Source of the DNA: Bradyrhizobium sp. sGM-13
GTDB taxonomy: Bacteria > Pseudomonadota > Alphaproteobacteria > Rhizobiales > Xanthobacteraceae
NCBI RefSeq assembly: GCF_018398875.1
Contig: NZ_JAGWDK010000008.1
Location: 62,001-126,000 of the forward strand
Reading direction: 5' to 3'
Length of the DNA stretch: 64,000 bases
Of this stretch, positions 27,367 through 36,896 are shown in pieces (the first letter of the stretch is position 1; every line of letters starts with the position of its first letter). Below the pieces are notes generated by a model, which had not been told where the DNA came from, ran no database searches, and was given only the letters and a program-made list of their open reading frames with translations. The position numbers and the translations under genes were made by a program.

Positions 27367-30300
27367 ATGAGGTCCTTATACGAAGGTTCCGGTTTGGGCC
27401 GTATTGCTCTCGGACTGCAGACCTGGCCGCGCAGTCTCCTGCGAGGAAATGCGCGCGCATCCGATTTGGACATTGAAAGCGAGTCGCTGCTCGCCGCGCG
27501 GAAAGGGTGGGAAGGTCTGGGCATGAGCGGCTTAGGTGTCGCCGCCTCGACTTTCACTCAAATCGCCGAGGCACGCTTTGCAGGTTTGACGGCGAAAGTC
27601 CGAGCACCCGGCCCTGCTCCAGCCGAGCCAGCAATGCCAGATCCCGTTGTGCTCCTAGGCAGCGCCCCTTCTGTGGCCTTGGCGCCGACAATCATTGGGT
27701 CATCTTCGCCCCCTCCGGCGGTTGCCGCCATTTGTGGCTGCGGCTACTTCCTTGCTCCAACGCGGGTGCTCGACCAGATGGCGGCCAATGCGGCACATGT
27801 GCATCTGAGCGGCCAGGTGAATGATAGCCGAGTGTCAGGCGGAGCGGATTTCCTGTTGACCGGCCAAGCCGGGATCATGGGAGCCTCAGTCAGCGCGGAG
27901 ATGTCTTTACAGAATGTTGCTCCAATCAAAGATTGGACATTGGTAGGAGGCACCCAGACTGGTACCAGCACTGGGACCGGCGAAATCGGTGTTCTGTCTG
28001 GTTCGGTTACGACTGCAACGGCTTCCAGTACGACCACGACGGCATCGACCAATCTCGCGGCCGCCGCAACGTCCACAAACCCAATCGTTCTTGAGAATCA
28101 GAAGCAGGGAACCCCACAGAGCGTGTGGGATATCGACGGCGCTGGCAGTTCGAATATCGAAGGTTTTGCTACCGACATCAGCGTCGATAATGGCAACAGA
28201 ATTGACTTCAAGATCAACACGGACTCATCAAACTACCGGATCGAGATCTATCGCCTCGGCTACTACGGCGGCATGGGTGCTCGATTGGTCACCACCATCC
28301 AGCACACGGGCGTCCAAAATCAGCCTGCGCCGCTGCGCGACGCGACCACCGGCCTGGTCGATGCCGGCAATTGGTCTGTTTCCGCATCCTGGGACATCCC
28401 GGCGGATGCAGTGTCCGGCGTCTATATCGCGAAACTCGTGCGCCAGGACGGCATTGAAGGCGCCAATCATATCCCCTTCATCGTGAGGGATGACAGCAGC
28501 ACCAGCGACATCATCTTTCAAACCTCGGACACGACCTGGCAGGCCTATAATGGGTGGGGCGGAGCAAATTTCTATGGCGGCAACGGCCCTGCGACGGGGC
28601 AAGGTGCAGGACGGGCATATGCGGTGAGTTACAACCGTCCCATTGCCACCAGGGGCAGTGTTGGTGCGGCCTCTGGTCCGCAAGACTATCTGTTTGGCGC
28701 CGAGTACTCGGCGATCTACTGGCTTGAGCAGAACGGCTACGATGTCTCCTACATGGCAGGAGTCGACGTAGACCGTTACGGCAATCTGCTTCTCAACCAC
28801 AAAATGTATCTCGACGTTGGTCACGATGAATACTGGTCGGGGCAGCAACGCGCCAATGTTCAGGCGGCCCGCGATGCCGGCGTGAATCTGTCATTCTGGA
28901 GCGGCAACGAGATGTATTGGCGCACGCGCTGGGGCAACAGCATCAGTAGCGACGCCACAGCCTACCGCACCTTGATCTCGTACAAGGAAACATGGTCACC
29001 GTCAGCGTCGATCGACCCAAGCGATGAGTGGACCGGGACGTTCCGTGACCCGCGCCTCAGCCCTCCGGCGGTCGGCGGCGGAATTCCTGAAAATGCTTTG
29101 ATCGGACAGATGTTCCAGGTTGATGATGTCGGCGCCAATAATGCCGCCGCCTTGCAGGCAATCACAATTCCCTACGACGACGCCAACCTGCGCTTCTGGC
29201 GAAATACCAGCGTTGCAAATCTTCAGCCTGGACAGACTGCGACGCTGACCGATAATTATCTCGGCTATGAGTGGGATGAAGCGGTCGACAACGGATTCGA
29301 TCCGGCCGGACTGGTCCGGCTATCCTCGACGACGCTTCCAGTTAATACCTATCTACTTGACTACGGTAACACAACAGGGGCCGGCGTCTCGACCCATAAC
29401 CTAACGCTCTATCGCGCGCCGAGTGGTGCATTGGTATTCGGGGCCGGCACGGTCTACTGGTCGTGGGGCCTGAGCGACAACCACGACCTGGTACCAACTC
29501 CCAGCGACCCACGCGTGCAACAGGCGATGGTCAACCTTCTGGCCGACATGGGCATTCAGCCGGGGACGCTTCAGTCGGGGCTGGTTGCCGCTACCGCCTC
29601 AACGGACACCAGCGCCCCGACCTCCACGATCAATCCGATAGCAAGCTTCAGCGCGCAAAGTGTGGTCACGATCTCCGGCACGGCCTCGGACGTTGGCGGT
29701 GGCGTGATCGGCGGCGTGGAGGTGTCAACTGACGGTGGATTGACTTGGTATAATGCAATCGGTGACGAGAACTGGACCTATACTTGGTCGCCGCAGGTTG
29801 CCGGCACCTATACCATCAAGAGCCGCGCGGTCGACGATTCCATCAATCTGGAAACGCCTTCAGGAGGTCGCACGGTCGTCGTCACCGAGCCGTCTTACAT
29901 TACGCTTTTCCCCGGCTCGGCAACTCCTGCTATCGTCAACGCTACGGATGCAAGCGCGGTCGAACTGGGTGTGAAGTTTCAAACCTCGGTGTCGGGTACC
30001 GTAAGCGGAATCCGCTTCTACAAGAGTAGCCAGGATACGGGCATCCACACCGGCCAACTTTGGACCAGCACAGGTACCTTGCTGGCGACCGCCACCTTCA
30101 CAAACGAAACTGCATCTGGCTGGCAGAGTGTGACCTTTTCCAACCCGGTCACACTGACGCCGAACACCACTTATGTCGCTTCCTACCACACGAATGTGGG
30201 CCACTACTCCGTCAGCCCTAACTACTTCACGAGCAATGTGGTCAGTGGTCCACTAACTGCTCCGGCCAATGGCAATGGCGTCTATACTTACAGTAGCACC

Positions 30301-33051
30301 AGAGCGTTCCCGACGAGCACGTTTTCGGGGGAGAATTACTGGGTTGACGTGATGTTCAATCCTTCCACCACCAACAGCCAGCCGGTGGCCACGAACGACA
30401 CCGGGCCGACTGTGACGCAAAATACGCCAATGACGATCACGGCCGCGTCACTGACCGCCAACGATAGCGATCCCGATGGGGATGCCCTGAGCGTCACGTC
30501 GGTGAGCGCAGCAACAAACGGCACCGTCGTTCTCAACACCCAGCCCAATCCGCAGAACAACACCATCACGTTCACACCCAATGCCGGCTATAGCGGTCCG
30601 GCGAGCTTCAGCTATACCGTCTCGGATGGGCGCGGCGGTACGGCCATGGCCAGTGTCAGCCTCACGGTAGCATTGCCAGGAGCAGGTCCCTACAGCCTGT
30701 TCAATGCGTCAAATACACCCGCACAGACCAACCTTAATGACGGAGCCCAACTCGAAGTCGGGATGAAGTTCACGTCCTCGGTGGCGGGCCAGATTACGGC
30801 TCTAAAATTCTATCGCAGCGCCAACGATACTGGCCCCGATGTCCTCAATCTCTGGAGCGCGACAGGAACCCATCTCGCCAGCGCAACCTTTACAAGCACG
30901 ACAGCCAGCGGCTGGCAGACTGTTACCCTGCCGTCGGCAGTTTTTATCGCTGCCAACACCACCTATGTCGCTTCCTATCACACTACCGGCGCTTATGTGG
31001 CGACCAACAACTATTTCACGACGGCCGTCACAAGCGGTCCCTTGACCGCACCATCCACGACCACTGCCGGCGGCAACGGGGTTTATTCCTACGGTGGTAC
31101 CAGCACCACCGGCATCTTTCCGAACAACACCTACAACGCCGCCAACTATTGGGTCGATGTCGTGTTCACACCGTCCAGCGGCGCCAACCAGCCGCCGGTC
31201 GCCAATAACGACAGCGGTTACACCACCACGCAAAACACGGCGCTGACAATTTCGGCTGCGGCGCTGCTTGTCAACGATACCGATCCGGACGGCGGTACGC
31301 TGACGGTCACGGGCGCTAGCGCCGCCGTCAACGGTACGGTCAGCTTCAACAGCCAGACCAATGTGGTGACGTTCACGCCCGGACCCGGCTATACCGGACC
31401 CGCGTCCTTCAGCTACGCTATTGCCGACGGACAGGGCGGCACGGCCACTGCAACGGTCAGTCTGACGGTCAATGCGGCACCCAACCAGCCGCCGGTAGCG
31501 AACAACGACAGCGGGTACAGCGCCACACAGAATACGGCTCTGACCATCGCTGCTTCGGCCCTGCTTGCCAACGATACTGATCCGAATGGTGATCCGCTGA
31601 CCATCACGGGCGTGAGTAACGCCGTCAACGGCACCGTCAGCTTCAACGCCCAGACCAATGTCGTCACCTTCACGCCGACTACCGGCTACACCGGCGCCGC
31701 ATCCTTCAACTATGCCATTTCAGATGGGCGTGGTGGCACTGCGACGGCAACGGCAAATTTGACGGTGAACACGCCTTCGGTGAGTTTGTTTTCGGCCTCC
31801 GATACGCCGGCAGTTCTCTCGGACTCCGATACGGGCCAGGTCAACCTCGGCGTGCGGTTCACATCCTCCGCCGCCGGCTCCATTACCGGCATCAAGTACT
31901 ACAAAGGAGCAAATGACACTGGCACGCACACCGGCTCATTGTGGAGCAGCACAGGCACCCTGCTTGCGACCGCGACCTTCACCAATGAAACGACGAGCGG
32001 CTGGCAGACAGTAACATTCAGCAACCCGGTATCGATCGCTGCCGGGACCACCTACGTGGCGAGCTACCACAGCAATGGCCACTACGCACACACCGGTAAC
32101 TACTTCACCAGCGCGCGCGTTAATGGCCCGCTCACAGCGTCCGCCGGCAACAATGGCGTCTACACCTATGGTAATGCCAACTTGTTCCCGACAAGCACCT
32201 TCAATGCCACTAACTACTGGGTGGATGTGCTCTTCAGCCCCGCGAGCGGCGGTGCCAACCAAGGGCCGGTCGCAGCGAACGACTCCGGATTCAGCGTCAC
32301 CCAAGACTCCACGATTACGATCGCAGCGTCTGCGCTGCTCGCCAACGACACCGATCCAGACGGCGATAACCTGACGATCACGGGCGTAAGCAATGCCGTC
32401 AACGGCACCGCAAGTTTCAACGCCCAGACAAACGCCGTTACTTTCACACCCGCCTCCGGCTATACGGGACCGGCCTCGTTCACTTATGCCATTTCCGATG
32501 GCCGGGGTGGTTCGGCGAATGCGTCGGCCAGTCTGACGGTCAACCCGGCATCAGCGAGCATCGTAAGCCTGTTCAGCTCCAATCCAACGCCAAGCCTAGT
32601 ATCAGTTAACGATCCGAACTCAGTCGAGCTCGGGCTAAAATTCCAGGCGTCCAGCAACGGCGACGTCATAGGGCTGCGCTTCTACAAGGGCCCATCGAAT
32701 ACCGGCACTCATGTCGCACATCTCTGGACCAGCACCGGTACCCTGCTCGCCACTGCCACCTTCACCAACGAGACGGCGAGCGGCTGGCAGCAGGTGAACT
32801 TCGCCACTCCGGTGACGATCAATGCAGGCACGACTTATGTTGCGTCCTATCACACGTCAGGAAACTACGCCGCCGATCCCGGCCTGTTTACCTCAGCGGT
32901 TAGCAACGGACCGCTGACTGCACCATCATCCGCTACGAGCGGAGGCAACGGCGTATATGCTTATGGGTCAGGCGCCCTTTTTCCGACGAACAGCTACAAC
33001 TCCACGAGTTATGGCGTCGACGTTTTGTTCCGTCCGCAACTTGTGGCCTGA
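27367..33051 (+). CDS. Giant extracellular protein: dimethylformamidase-like domain, cadherin-like domains and four DUF4082 repeats
   Basis: A protein of 1894 residues with start ATG 27367 after gcgaggatatc. Residues 1-247 include a Thr/Ser-rich linker (about 195-240). Residues 248-731 match the N,N-dimethylformamidase large-subunit-like domain, with YRLGYYGG, LDVGHDEYWSGQQR and SFWSGNEMYWRTRWG. An Ig-like segment follows (740-840). DUF4082 repeats lie at about 845-999, 1108-1270, 1471-1626 and 1734-1894, each with a TFTNETASGWQ-like core and YVASYHT. Cadherin/VCBS-type domains (DPDGDALSVTSV, SYTVSDGRGGT) separate them: one, then two, then one. No clear signal peptide is seen. A cell-surface, polysaccharide-associated enzyme or scaffold is likely, and catalysis is unproven. 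Confidence 0.85.
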   Translation: MRSLYEGSGLGRIALGLQTWPRSLLRGNARASDLDIESESLLAARKGWEGLGMSGLGVAASTFTQIAEARFAGLTAKVRAPGPAPAEPAMPDPVVLLGSAPSVALAPTIIGSSSPPPAVAAICGCGYFLAPTRVLDQMAANAAHVHLSGQVNDSRVSGGADFLLTGQAGIMGASVSAEMSLQNVAPIKDWTLVGGTQTGTSTGTGEIGVLSGSVTTATASSTTTTASTNLAAAATSTNPIVLENQKQGTPQSVWDIDGAGSSNIEGFATDISVDNGNRIDFKINTDSSNYRIEIYRLGYYGGMGARLVTTIQHTGVQNQPAPLRDATTGLVDAGNWSVSASWDIPADAVSGVYIAKLVRQDGIEGANHIPFIVRDDSSTSDIIFQTSDTTWQAYNGWGGANFYGGNGPATGQGAGRAYAVSYNRPIATRGSVGAASGPQDYLFGAEYSAIYWLEQNGYDVSYMAGVDVDRYGNLLLNHKMYLDVGHDEYWSGQQRANVQAARDAGVNLSFWSGNEMYWRTRWGNSISSDATAYRTLISYKETWSPSASIDPSDEWTGTFRDPRLSPPAVGGGIPENALIGQMFQVDDVGANNAAALQAITIPYDDANLRFWRNTSVANLQPGQTATLTDNYLGYEWDEAVDNGFDPAGLVRLSSTTLPVNTYLLDYGNTTGAGVSTHNLTLYRAPSGALVFGAGTVYWSWGLSDNHDLVPTPSDPRVQQAMVNLLADMGIQPGTLQSGLVAATASTDTSAPTSTINPIASFSAQSVVTISGTASDVGGGVIGGVEVSTDGGLTWYNAIGDENWTYTWSPQVAGTYTIKSRAVDDSINLETPSGGRTVVVTEPSYITLFPGSATPAIVNATDASAVELGVKFQTSVSGTVSGIRFYKSSQDTGIHTGQLWTSTGTLLATATFTNETASGWQSVTFSNPVTLTPNTTYVASYHTNVGHYSVSPNYFTSNVVSGPLTAPANGNGVYTYSSTRAFPTSTFSGENYWVDVMFNPSTTNSQPVATNDTGPTVTQNTPMTITAASLTANDSDPDGDALSVTSVSAATNGTVVLNTQPNPQNNTITFTPNAGYSGPASFSYTVSDGRGGTAMASVSLTVALPGAGPYSLFNASNTPAQTNLNDGAQLEVGMKFTSSVAGQITALKFYRSANDTGPDVLNLWSATGTHLASATFTSTTASGWQTVTLPSAVFIAANTTYVASYHTTGAYVATNNYFTTAVTSGPLTAPSTTTAGGNGVYSYGGTSTTGIFPNNTYNAANYWVDVVFTPSSGANQPPVANNDSGYTTTQNTALTISAAALLVNDTDPDGGTLTVTGASAAVNGTVSFNSQTNVVTFTPGPGYTGPASFSYAIADGQGGTATATVSLTVNAAPNQPPVANNDSGYSATQNTALTIAASALLANDTDPNGDPLTITGVSNAVNGTVSFNAQTNVVTFTPTTGYTGAASFNYAISDGRGGTATATANLTVNTPSVSLFSASDTPAVLSDSDTGQVNLGVRFTSSAAGSITGIKYYKGANDTGTHTGSLWSSTGTLLATATFTNETTSGWQTVTFSNPVSIAAGTTYVASYHSNGHYAHTGNYFTSARVNGPLTASAGNNGVYTYGNANLFPTSTFNATNYWVDVLFSPASGGANQGPVAANDSGFSVTQDSTITIAASALLANDTDPDGDNLTITGVSNAVNGTASFNAQTNAVTFTPASGYTGPASFTYAISDGRGGSANASASLTVNPASASIVSLFSSNPTPSLVSVNDPNSVELGLKFQASSNGDVIGLRFYKGPSNTGTHVAHLWTSTGTLLATATFTNETASGWQQVNFATPVTINAGTTYVASYHTSGNYAADPGLFTSAVSNGPLTAPSSATSGGNGVYAYGSGALFPTNSYNSTSYGVDVLFRPQLVA

Positions 33052-33184
33052 CCAGGAGAATTTGCTTGCTTCACCGGAGCCTCGGCGACTTGGACTTGGT
33101 CCTCGATCGCGCGGCTCCGATGATGCCTCGCTGCGGAACGGCAAGTCAGATCGACAGATTGCTGCCAAACATTGAAGAGTTAGT

Positions 33185-33772
33185 TCACTCGTCCGGCCGT
33201 TCGGATTTCGGCTGGGATGCTTCAATGCCGTAAAGTCGTGCGGGAGAGCCGAAAGCCTTAGCCCCTGGGGGAATATCCCGATTGACCAGCGAGTTTGCGC
33301 CGATCACCGCTCTGTCTCCTACCGTGACCCCCATCTGAATGACGGCATTTGGGCCGATGTAGACCCCGTGACCGATTTTTGTTGGCAAGTAGTCGATCGG
33401 CTTCGCTCCAAGCGATGTCGAGCGATTCACAGTGTTGTGCGTGTAGATCTGAACACCCGCGGAAATGGAGCACCAATCGCCGATCTCGAGACCCCCACCC
33501 GATCCATCCAGAATGCAGCCCGGGCCGATCCAAGTATTTCGACCAACCATGACGTCGCTCAGAACGAGCACATTATCATACATCGTCGTGCCCTCTCCGA
33601 ACCCATAAGCGGCAGCGTTGTCATGGCGCTCGGAAAGCAAATCCCCGATAGGCACTCTTCGATTGAACTGTCGCTTCTTGCGAGCTGCAAGAAGTTGAAA
33701 AAAGCGCCGGCAGAGCGCCAACCATTCGTCAGCCTGCTCTTCGGTGATTCGATGATCAATCTTTGAGTCCAT
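33185..33772 (-). CDS. Hexapeptide-repeat acyltransferase (WcaF/NodL-like)
   Basis: A protein of 195 residues. The C-terminal two thirds are left-handed beta-helix hexapeptide repeats (VLSDVMVGRNTWIGPG, then SISAGVQIYTHNTV with the catalytic-type His, GVYIGPNAVIQMGVTVGDRAVIGANSLV). The last motif, IPPGAKAFGSPAR, is the standard acyl-CoA-binding end. It would O- or N-acetylate a sugar of the surface polysaccharide in the cytoplasm. It is transcribed away from the giant gene, with no operon partner. Confidence 0.88.
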   Translation of the reverse strand: MDSKIDHRITEEQADEWLALCRRFFQLLAARKKRQFNRRVPIGDLLSERHDNAAAYGFGEGTTMYDNVLVLSDVMVGRNTWIGPGCILDGSGGGLEIGDWCSISAGVQIYTHNTVNRSTSLGAKPIDYLPTKIGHGVYIGPNAVIQMGVTVGDRAVIGANSLVNRDIPPGAKAFGSPARLYGIEASQPKSERPDE

Positions 33773-33960
33773 TGGGCTTCTGCGCTCTCCGCCTACGCAT
33801 GAATGCGATCTCGACCTGAAACTACGCGTTCTGACATGTCATGGGAATGGCGAAGTTGCAGCGTTGCGCTCGGCTTCATGGCCCTGGTGAACCTGTCAGA
33901 AGAATCCGCTTCCTGCATGTCCTTAAGCCGGCCAACGTTTTCGAACGCGCGGTAGCCTTC

Positions 33961-34185
33961 TTAGAGATGCTTTTCAAATCCCGGACTTCCCAAGGAAAAT
34001 AGTTCTACGGCTTCGACGTTCGTGGATTGCAACAACTTCGCAGCCAACGGGGCGAGCTTCTCGGCGATCCTTTGCCGGTCAACATGTATCTCGCGACCTA
34101 TCGCGTCGGAATACAGGCGCAGCATATGGATCGTGTTACGCGGTACCTTGCACACTACCTGACCGGACTCCAGGAGCCTTGCCAT
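33961..34185 (-). CDS. Small hypothetical protein, homologous to a fragment at 35881-35967
   Basis: A protein of 74 residues. The core SGQVVCKVPRNTIHMLRLYSDAIGREI reappears as SGQAICRIPRETVHVLQLYSDAIGREI in the 35.9-kb fragment, so selection on the peptide is likely. The second half (KLAPLAAKLLQ, VEAVELFSLGS) is helix-then-strand. The family is not recognised. It is divergent from the phosphatase gene. About 190 bases on its left (33773-33960) hold nothing recognisable. Confidence 0.55.
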   Translation of the reverse strand: MARLLESGQVVCKVPRNTIHMLRLYSDAIGREIHVDRQRIAEKLAPLAAKLLQSTNVEAVELFSLGSPGFEKHL

Positions 34186-34229
34186 CCCAAGTGACCCGGT
34201 CGAACAAAGCGAACCACGTTAAATACCTT

Positions 34230-34336
34230 TCCAACTTAATTGAGATATTATATTGTAAGCGCTTTCTCGGCAGGTTACAGTTAAATATATTATATCGGCA
34301 TTTAAATTAAAAGCTCGCTTATTTATGGTCGAAGAG
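34230..34336. promoter_or_regulatory. AT-rich promoter block before the phosphatase gene
   Basis: A run of A/T-rich sequence (attatattg, taaatatattata, atttaaatta) ends in AAATTAAAAG, four bases, CTTATTTATG and gTCGaAGaG (34304-34336). Nearly the same end, AAATTAAAAG, four bases, TTTATTTATG and tTCGcAGcG, occurs at 60723-60753, 26 kb away. Shared sequence in two intergenic regions suggests a common regulator such as MucR, which binds AT-rich DNA in rhizobial EPS loci; this is inference. Confidence 0.45.
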
Positions 34337-35497
34337 CTCCTTGTCATTATTGGCTTGGAAGTGGTTCTACTCGTTTCAATCGCAGCAATGACGCTCCATC
34401 ATAGGCGAATGGATGTGCTTAGTGGACGCTACTTTGCAAACGACAAAAGCGATCACATGACGCCTGATTCCGGCGGCGAACTCGGGTGCGAGCAAACGGC
34501 ACGACAGCAAAAGGACGTGGTGGCCGGTCTCCTAAACGGAAGGTCAAGACCGCCTCTACCCCGTAGTTCCGAACCGACACGAATTCGCAGGTGGGCGTTA
34601 TGGCGCTCTTACATTCACCGCCTTGCGGCCGCCCACGTCTCGGCGCCGACGGGCCGAGCTTGGGGTTCGCGACGCGCGCAATCCATGTCGAAGGCTGACG
34701 TCTCGGCCAGCGCGCTTGGCCAGGGTAGCCGAACGCGCGCGGCACTCCCCGAGGGTATCCGAATATATGCAGTGGGCGACATACACGGCCGCTCCGATCT
34801 TCTGGAAAGCCTGTTAGCGGCCATCGATGCCGATTGCAAAGAGCGTCCGGTCCCCCGCCCAATTGCCGTCTTTGTCGGTGACTATATCGACCGAGGACCC
34901 GACTCGCGAAATGTGCTCGATCTGCTGCTACGATGGCAACAGTCTCACGAAGCAATCTTCCTTCGCGGAAACCATGAAACATTCCTGCCGCGTTTCATCA
35001 CCGATCCACGCAGCTTGGATGAGTGGCGACAGTACGGCGGTCTCGAAACCCTGCTCTCTTATGGTCTCAGACCGAGCATCAATCCTGATCGAGACGAACA
35101 GACCACGCTGGCGACCGAGTTCGCGGAAGTTGTTCCGCGAGAGCATCTCGATTTTCTGCAATCGCTCGACTTGACGTTTAGCTGTGGCGATTTTCTCTTT
35201 GTCCATGCCGGCGTTCGCCCCGGCGTTCCAATCCACGAGCAGACCGAGGATGATCTGCTCTGGATCCGTGACGATTTTCTCAACTGGGAACAGCCGTTCG
35301 AACGATTGGTGGTGCACGGCCATACACCGGTGGACGAGCCCGATCTGCGGCTGAACCGGATCAATATCGACACGGGAGCCTACGCAACAGGACGGCTTAC
35401 CTGCGTCGTCATCGAGAACACTGCTGTTACCCAGTTATCCGACGAGGGGGCAGCTGGGCGGAGCGTTCAGCGCTCCTTTAGCGCGCGCTGCGCTTGA
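34325..35497 (+). CDS. PPP-family serine/threonine protein phosphatase (metallophosphoesterase)
   Basis: A protein of 390 residues from ATG 34325. The catalytic part runs from about 145 to 370 with all PPP motifs: GDIHGR, GDYIDRGPDS, RGNHE and HGHTP, the binuclear metal site. Residues 1-25 are hydrophobic and may anchor it. ATG 34685 (MSKADVSA) is a possible start just before the domain; neither start has a good ribosome-binding site. The final ten residues lie on the antisense of a prsE fragment (35467-35568), so the C-terminus was made by recombination. The likely role is dephosphorylating a Ser/Thr or Tyr regulator of EPS synthesis. Confidence 0.85.
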   Translation: MVEELLVIIGLEVVLLVSIAAMTLHHRRMDVLSGRYFANDKSDHMTPDSGGELGCEQTARQQKDVVAGLLNGRSRPPLPRSSEPTRIRRWALWRSYIHRLAAAHVSAPTGRAWGSRRAQSMSKADVSASALGQGSRTRAALPEGIRIYAVGDIHGRSDLLESLLAAIDADCKERPVPRPIAVFVGDYIDRGPDSRNVLDLLLRWQQSHEAIFLRGNHETFLPRFITDPRSLDEWRQYGGLETLLSYGLRPSINPDRDEQTTLATEFAEVVPREHLDFLQSLDLTFSCGDFLFVHAGVRPGVPIHEQTEDDLLWIRDDFLNWEQPFERLVVHGHTPVDEPDLRLNRINIDTGAYATGRLTCVVIENTAVTQLSDEGAAGRSVQRSFSARCA

Positions 35498-35568
35498 TCC
35501 CGCAAGGGCTTGATAAGGTAGGAAAGCGCGGTTCTTGATTGGGTTTTGATAAACACATCAACAGGCAT
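35467..35568 (-). pseudogene. Fragment of a type I secretion adaptor gene (PrsE/HlyD C-terminus), copy 1
   Basis: The minus strand reads MPVDVFIKTQSRTALSYL and continues to LKER-stop, 33 residues. Of these, 31 are the same as the C-terminus of the intact adaptor at 41907-43220 (differences Asp/Glu and Arg/His). Homology fades at 35568-35580. The upstream part of the gene is absent. It overlaps the end of the phosphatase gene in antisense. Confidence 0.85.
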
Positions 35569-35694
35569 GAGTTTCATGGGCTTAAGCCAACGGCGCTACG
35601 ATATATTCCATAGCCCATTGGGAGATGCTGTTGCCAATACAGTCATGCTGGGTCTAATCCTCGGTTGACTGATTTCGGGCGGCGAGGGGAAATC

Positions 35695-35784
35695 CCCTCG
35701 CCTGAGAGTTTTGACCACATCGAGGTCTCGAGATGGGCGGTGTTTATCGCCGCCTTGGGGATTCTGGTGGAACGTGCGCAATGA
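35695..35784 (+). pseudogene. Fragment of a type I secretion ATPase gene (PrsD N-terminus)
   Basis: The plus frame reads PSPESFDHIEVSRWAVFIAA, then LGILVERAQ-stop. The intact ATPase (43205-45154) has PSEKLDEIDVSNWAVFVAA, then LGILAKRAR near its N-terminus. Orientation is opposite to the intact copy and to the neighbouring adaptor fragment. It is too short to be functional. Confidence 0.75.
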
Positions 35785-35880
35785 ACCGGCCGTCAATCGC
35801 GGAAAATACGCCGTCCACACATCATTGCACGGCCGGCCTGGAGTTCGGATCAGAGTCTCCCGCGGCCTTGGGCGGATGCT

Positions 35881-35967
35881 TACGTTTATCTCACGACCAA
35901 TCGCGTCAGAATACAATTGCAGCACGTGAACAGTCTCACGAGGTATTCTGCAAATGGCTTGACCGGA
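35881..35967 (-). pseudogene. Fragment homologous to the small protein at 33961-34185
   Basis: The minus strand reads SGQAICRIPRETVHVLQLYSD then AIGREINV, matching the core of the 74-residue protein. The sequence after it does not match, and the continuing open frame to 35596 runs through the antisense of the PrsD fragment. It is therefore a broken copy, not a 142-residue gene. Confidence 0.6.
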
Positions 35968-36393
35968 TGGCACGGCTGCGCGAAGCAGAAGGGCCCGCCC
36001 GTCCCACACAACCTCTCCCCTCAACTAATCCGTCATTTAGGTTGAAGCTCCTCAAAATCAATAAAATCCGACATTTAAACAATAATTGTTTGCACCATTG
36101 GCCAAGCTTGTATTATAAATTAATATAAATAAAATTGGGATGCCGCGCAAAGCGTCGCGCCTCCGACACCGAGGATTTAGTAGAGCATGATTCCGCACTA
36201 CTTTTGGTTCGGCTATCTCTGAGCGACGCGCAATGAGCCTGATCTCAGGCCAGATCATCGGCCGGCCGGACCAACGCGGTTCGGCAGGACAAAAGCCTCA
36301 ACATCGATGATCGAGCCTTAGCGAGCGGGTGGGCCACCCGCGTTATGATCGAGGAACTGTCCCCATTACCCCATTCCCCCTAGTTCGCGGATC

Positions 36394-36459
36394 TCAGCGC
36401 TCCCTAAAGGCGCGCCCGGCCCGATCCAGCAATGGCTTGACCCGGTACGACAGCGCTGT
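36394..36459 (-). pseudogene. Fragment of a type I secretion adaptor gene (PrsE/HlyD C-terminus), copy 2
   Basis: The minus strand reads TALSYRVKPLLDRAGRAF then RER-stop, a diverged version of the intact adaptor C-terminus TALSYLIKPLRDQAQHALKER. Homology stops abruptly at 36459. It is older or faster-diverging than copy 1. Confidence 0.7.
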
Positions 36460-36896
36460 GAAGTGGACCCTATGCTGAAGGCCACTAGCTCTGGTTTCCT
36501 AACCAAGCGTGAGCTGCCGACGCACCGGCGAAGCCGCCCCGGACCAATCCGCATCTGCAGATCATCCATCTTGCTGCAACTGCGGTCACAAGGCTGCTTA
36601 CGATCTGTCCGCAAAACGGCTCGGCTGGGCGTCCCGGTCGAACTAGTCTCGCTCAGATCAACTTATTTAATCAAAAACATTTAAATTGACTTTATTCTCG
36701 GTTTTAATATAACTCCAAGTTGTTTTAACGTAGCGTCCAATTAATTGACTGCCCGAAGCATCGATTTCTGCTCACGTCGCGTTGCACATGTTTTCGGAGG
36801 ATTTTCCAATCCGTGCAGTTCGGGAGGCGAGCCGACATGTGCGTGCGGAAAATCGGTAGTGATCGTGCGGTTCGATGTCCAGGCTGGAGTGCCATC

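Larger units (their letters stand above)
35785..36896. other. Gene-fragment region between the phosphatase and pssD
   Basis: Apart from the three listed fragments no gene is seen. AT-rich blocks lie at about 36045-36135 and 36655-36735, the second directly before pssD. The sequence TGAAGTGGACCC at about 36460, where the second adaptor fragment ends, is similar to the end of the IS3-like remnant near 56740 (TGAAATGGACCT), hinting at an IS-associated junction. Confidence 0.45.

Noticed and set aside
35596..36024. 142-codon minus frame as an intact gene
   Set aside because: Only 29 codons match the small protein family; the rest is antisense to a PrsD fragment.
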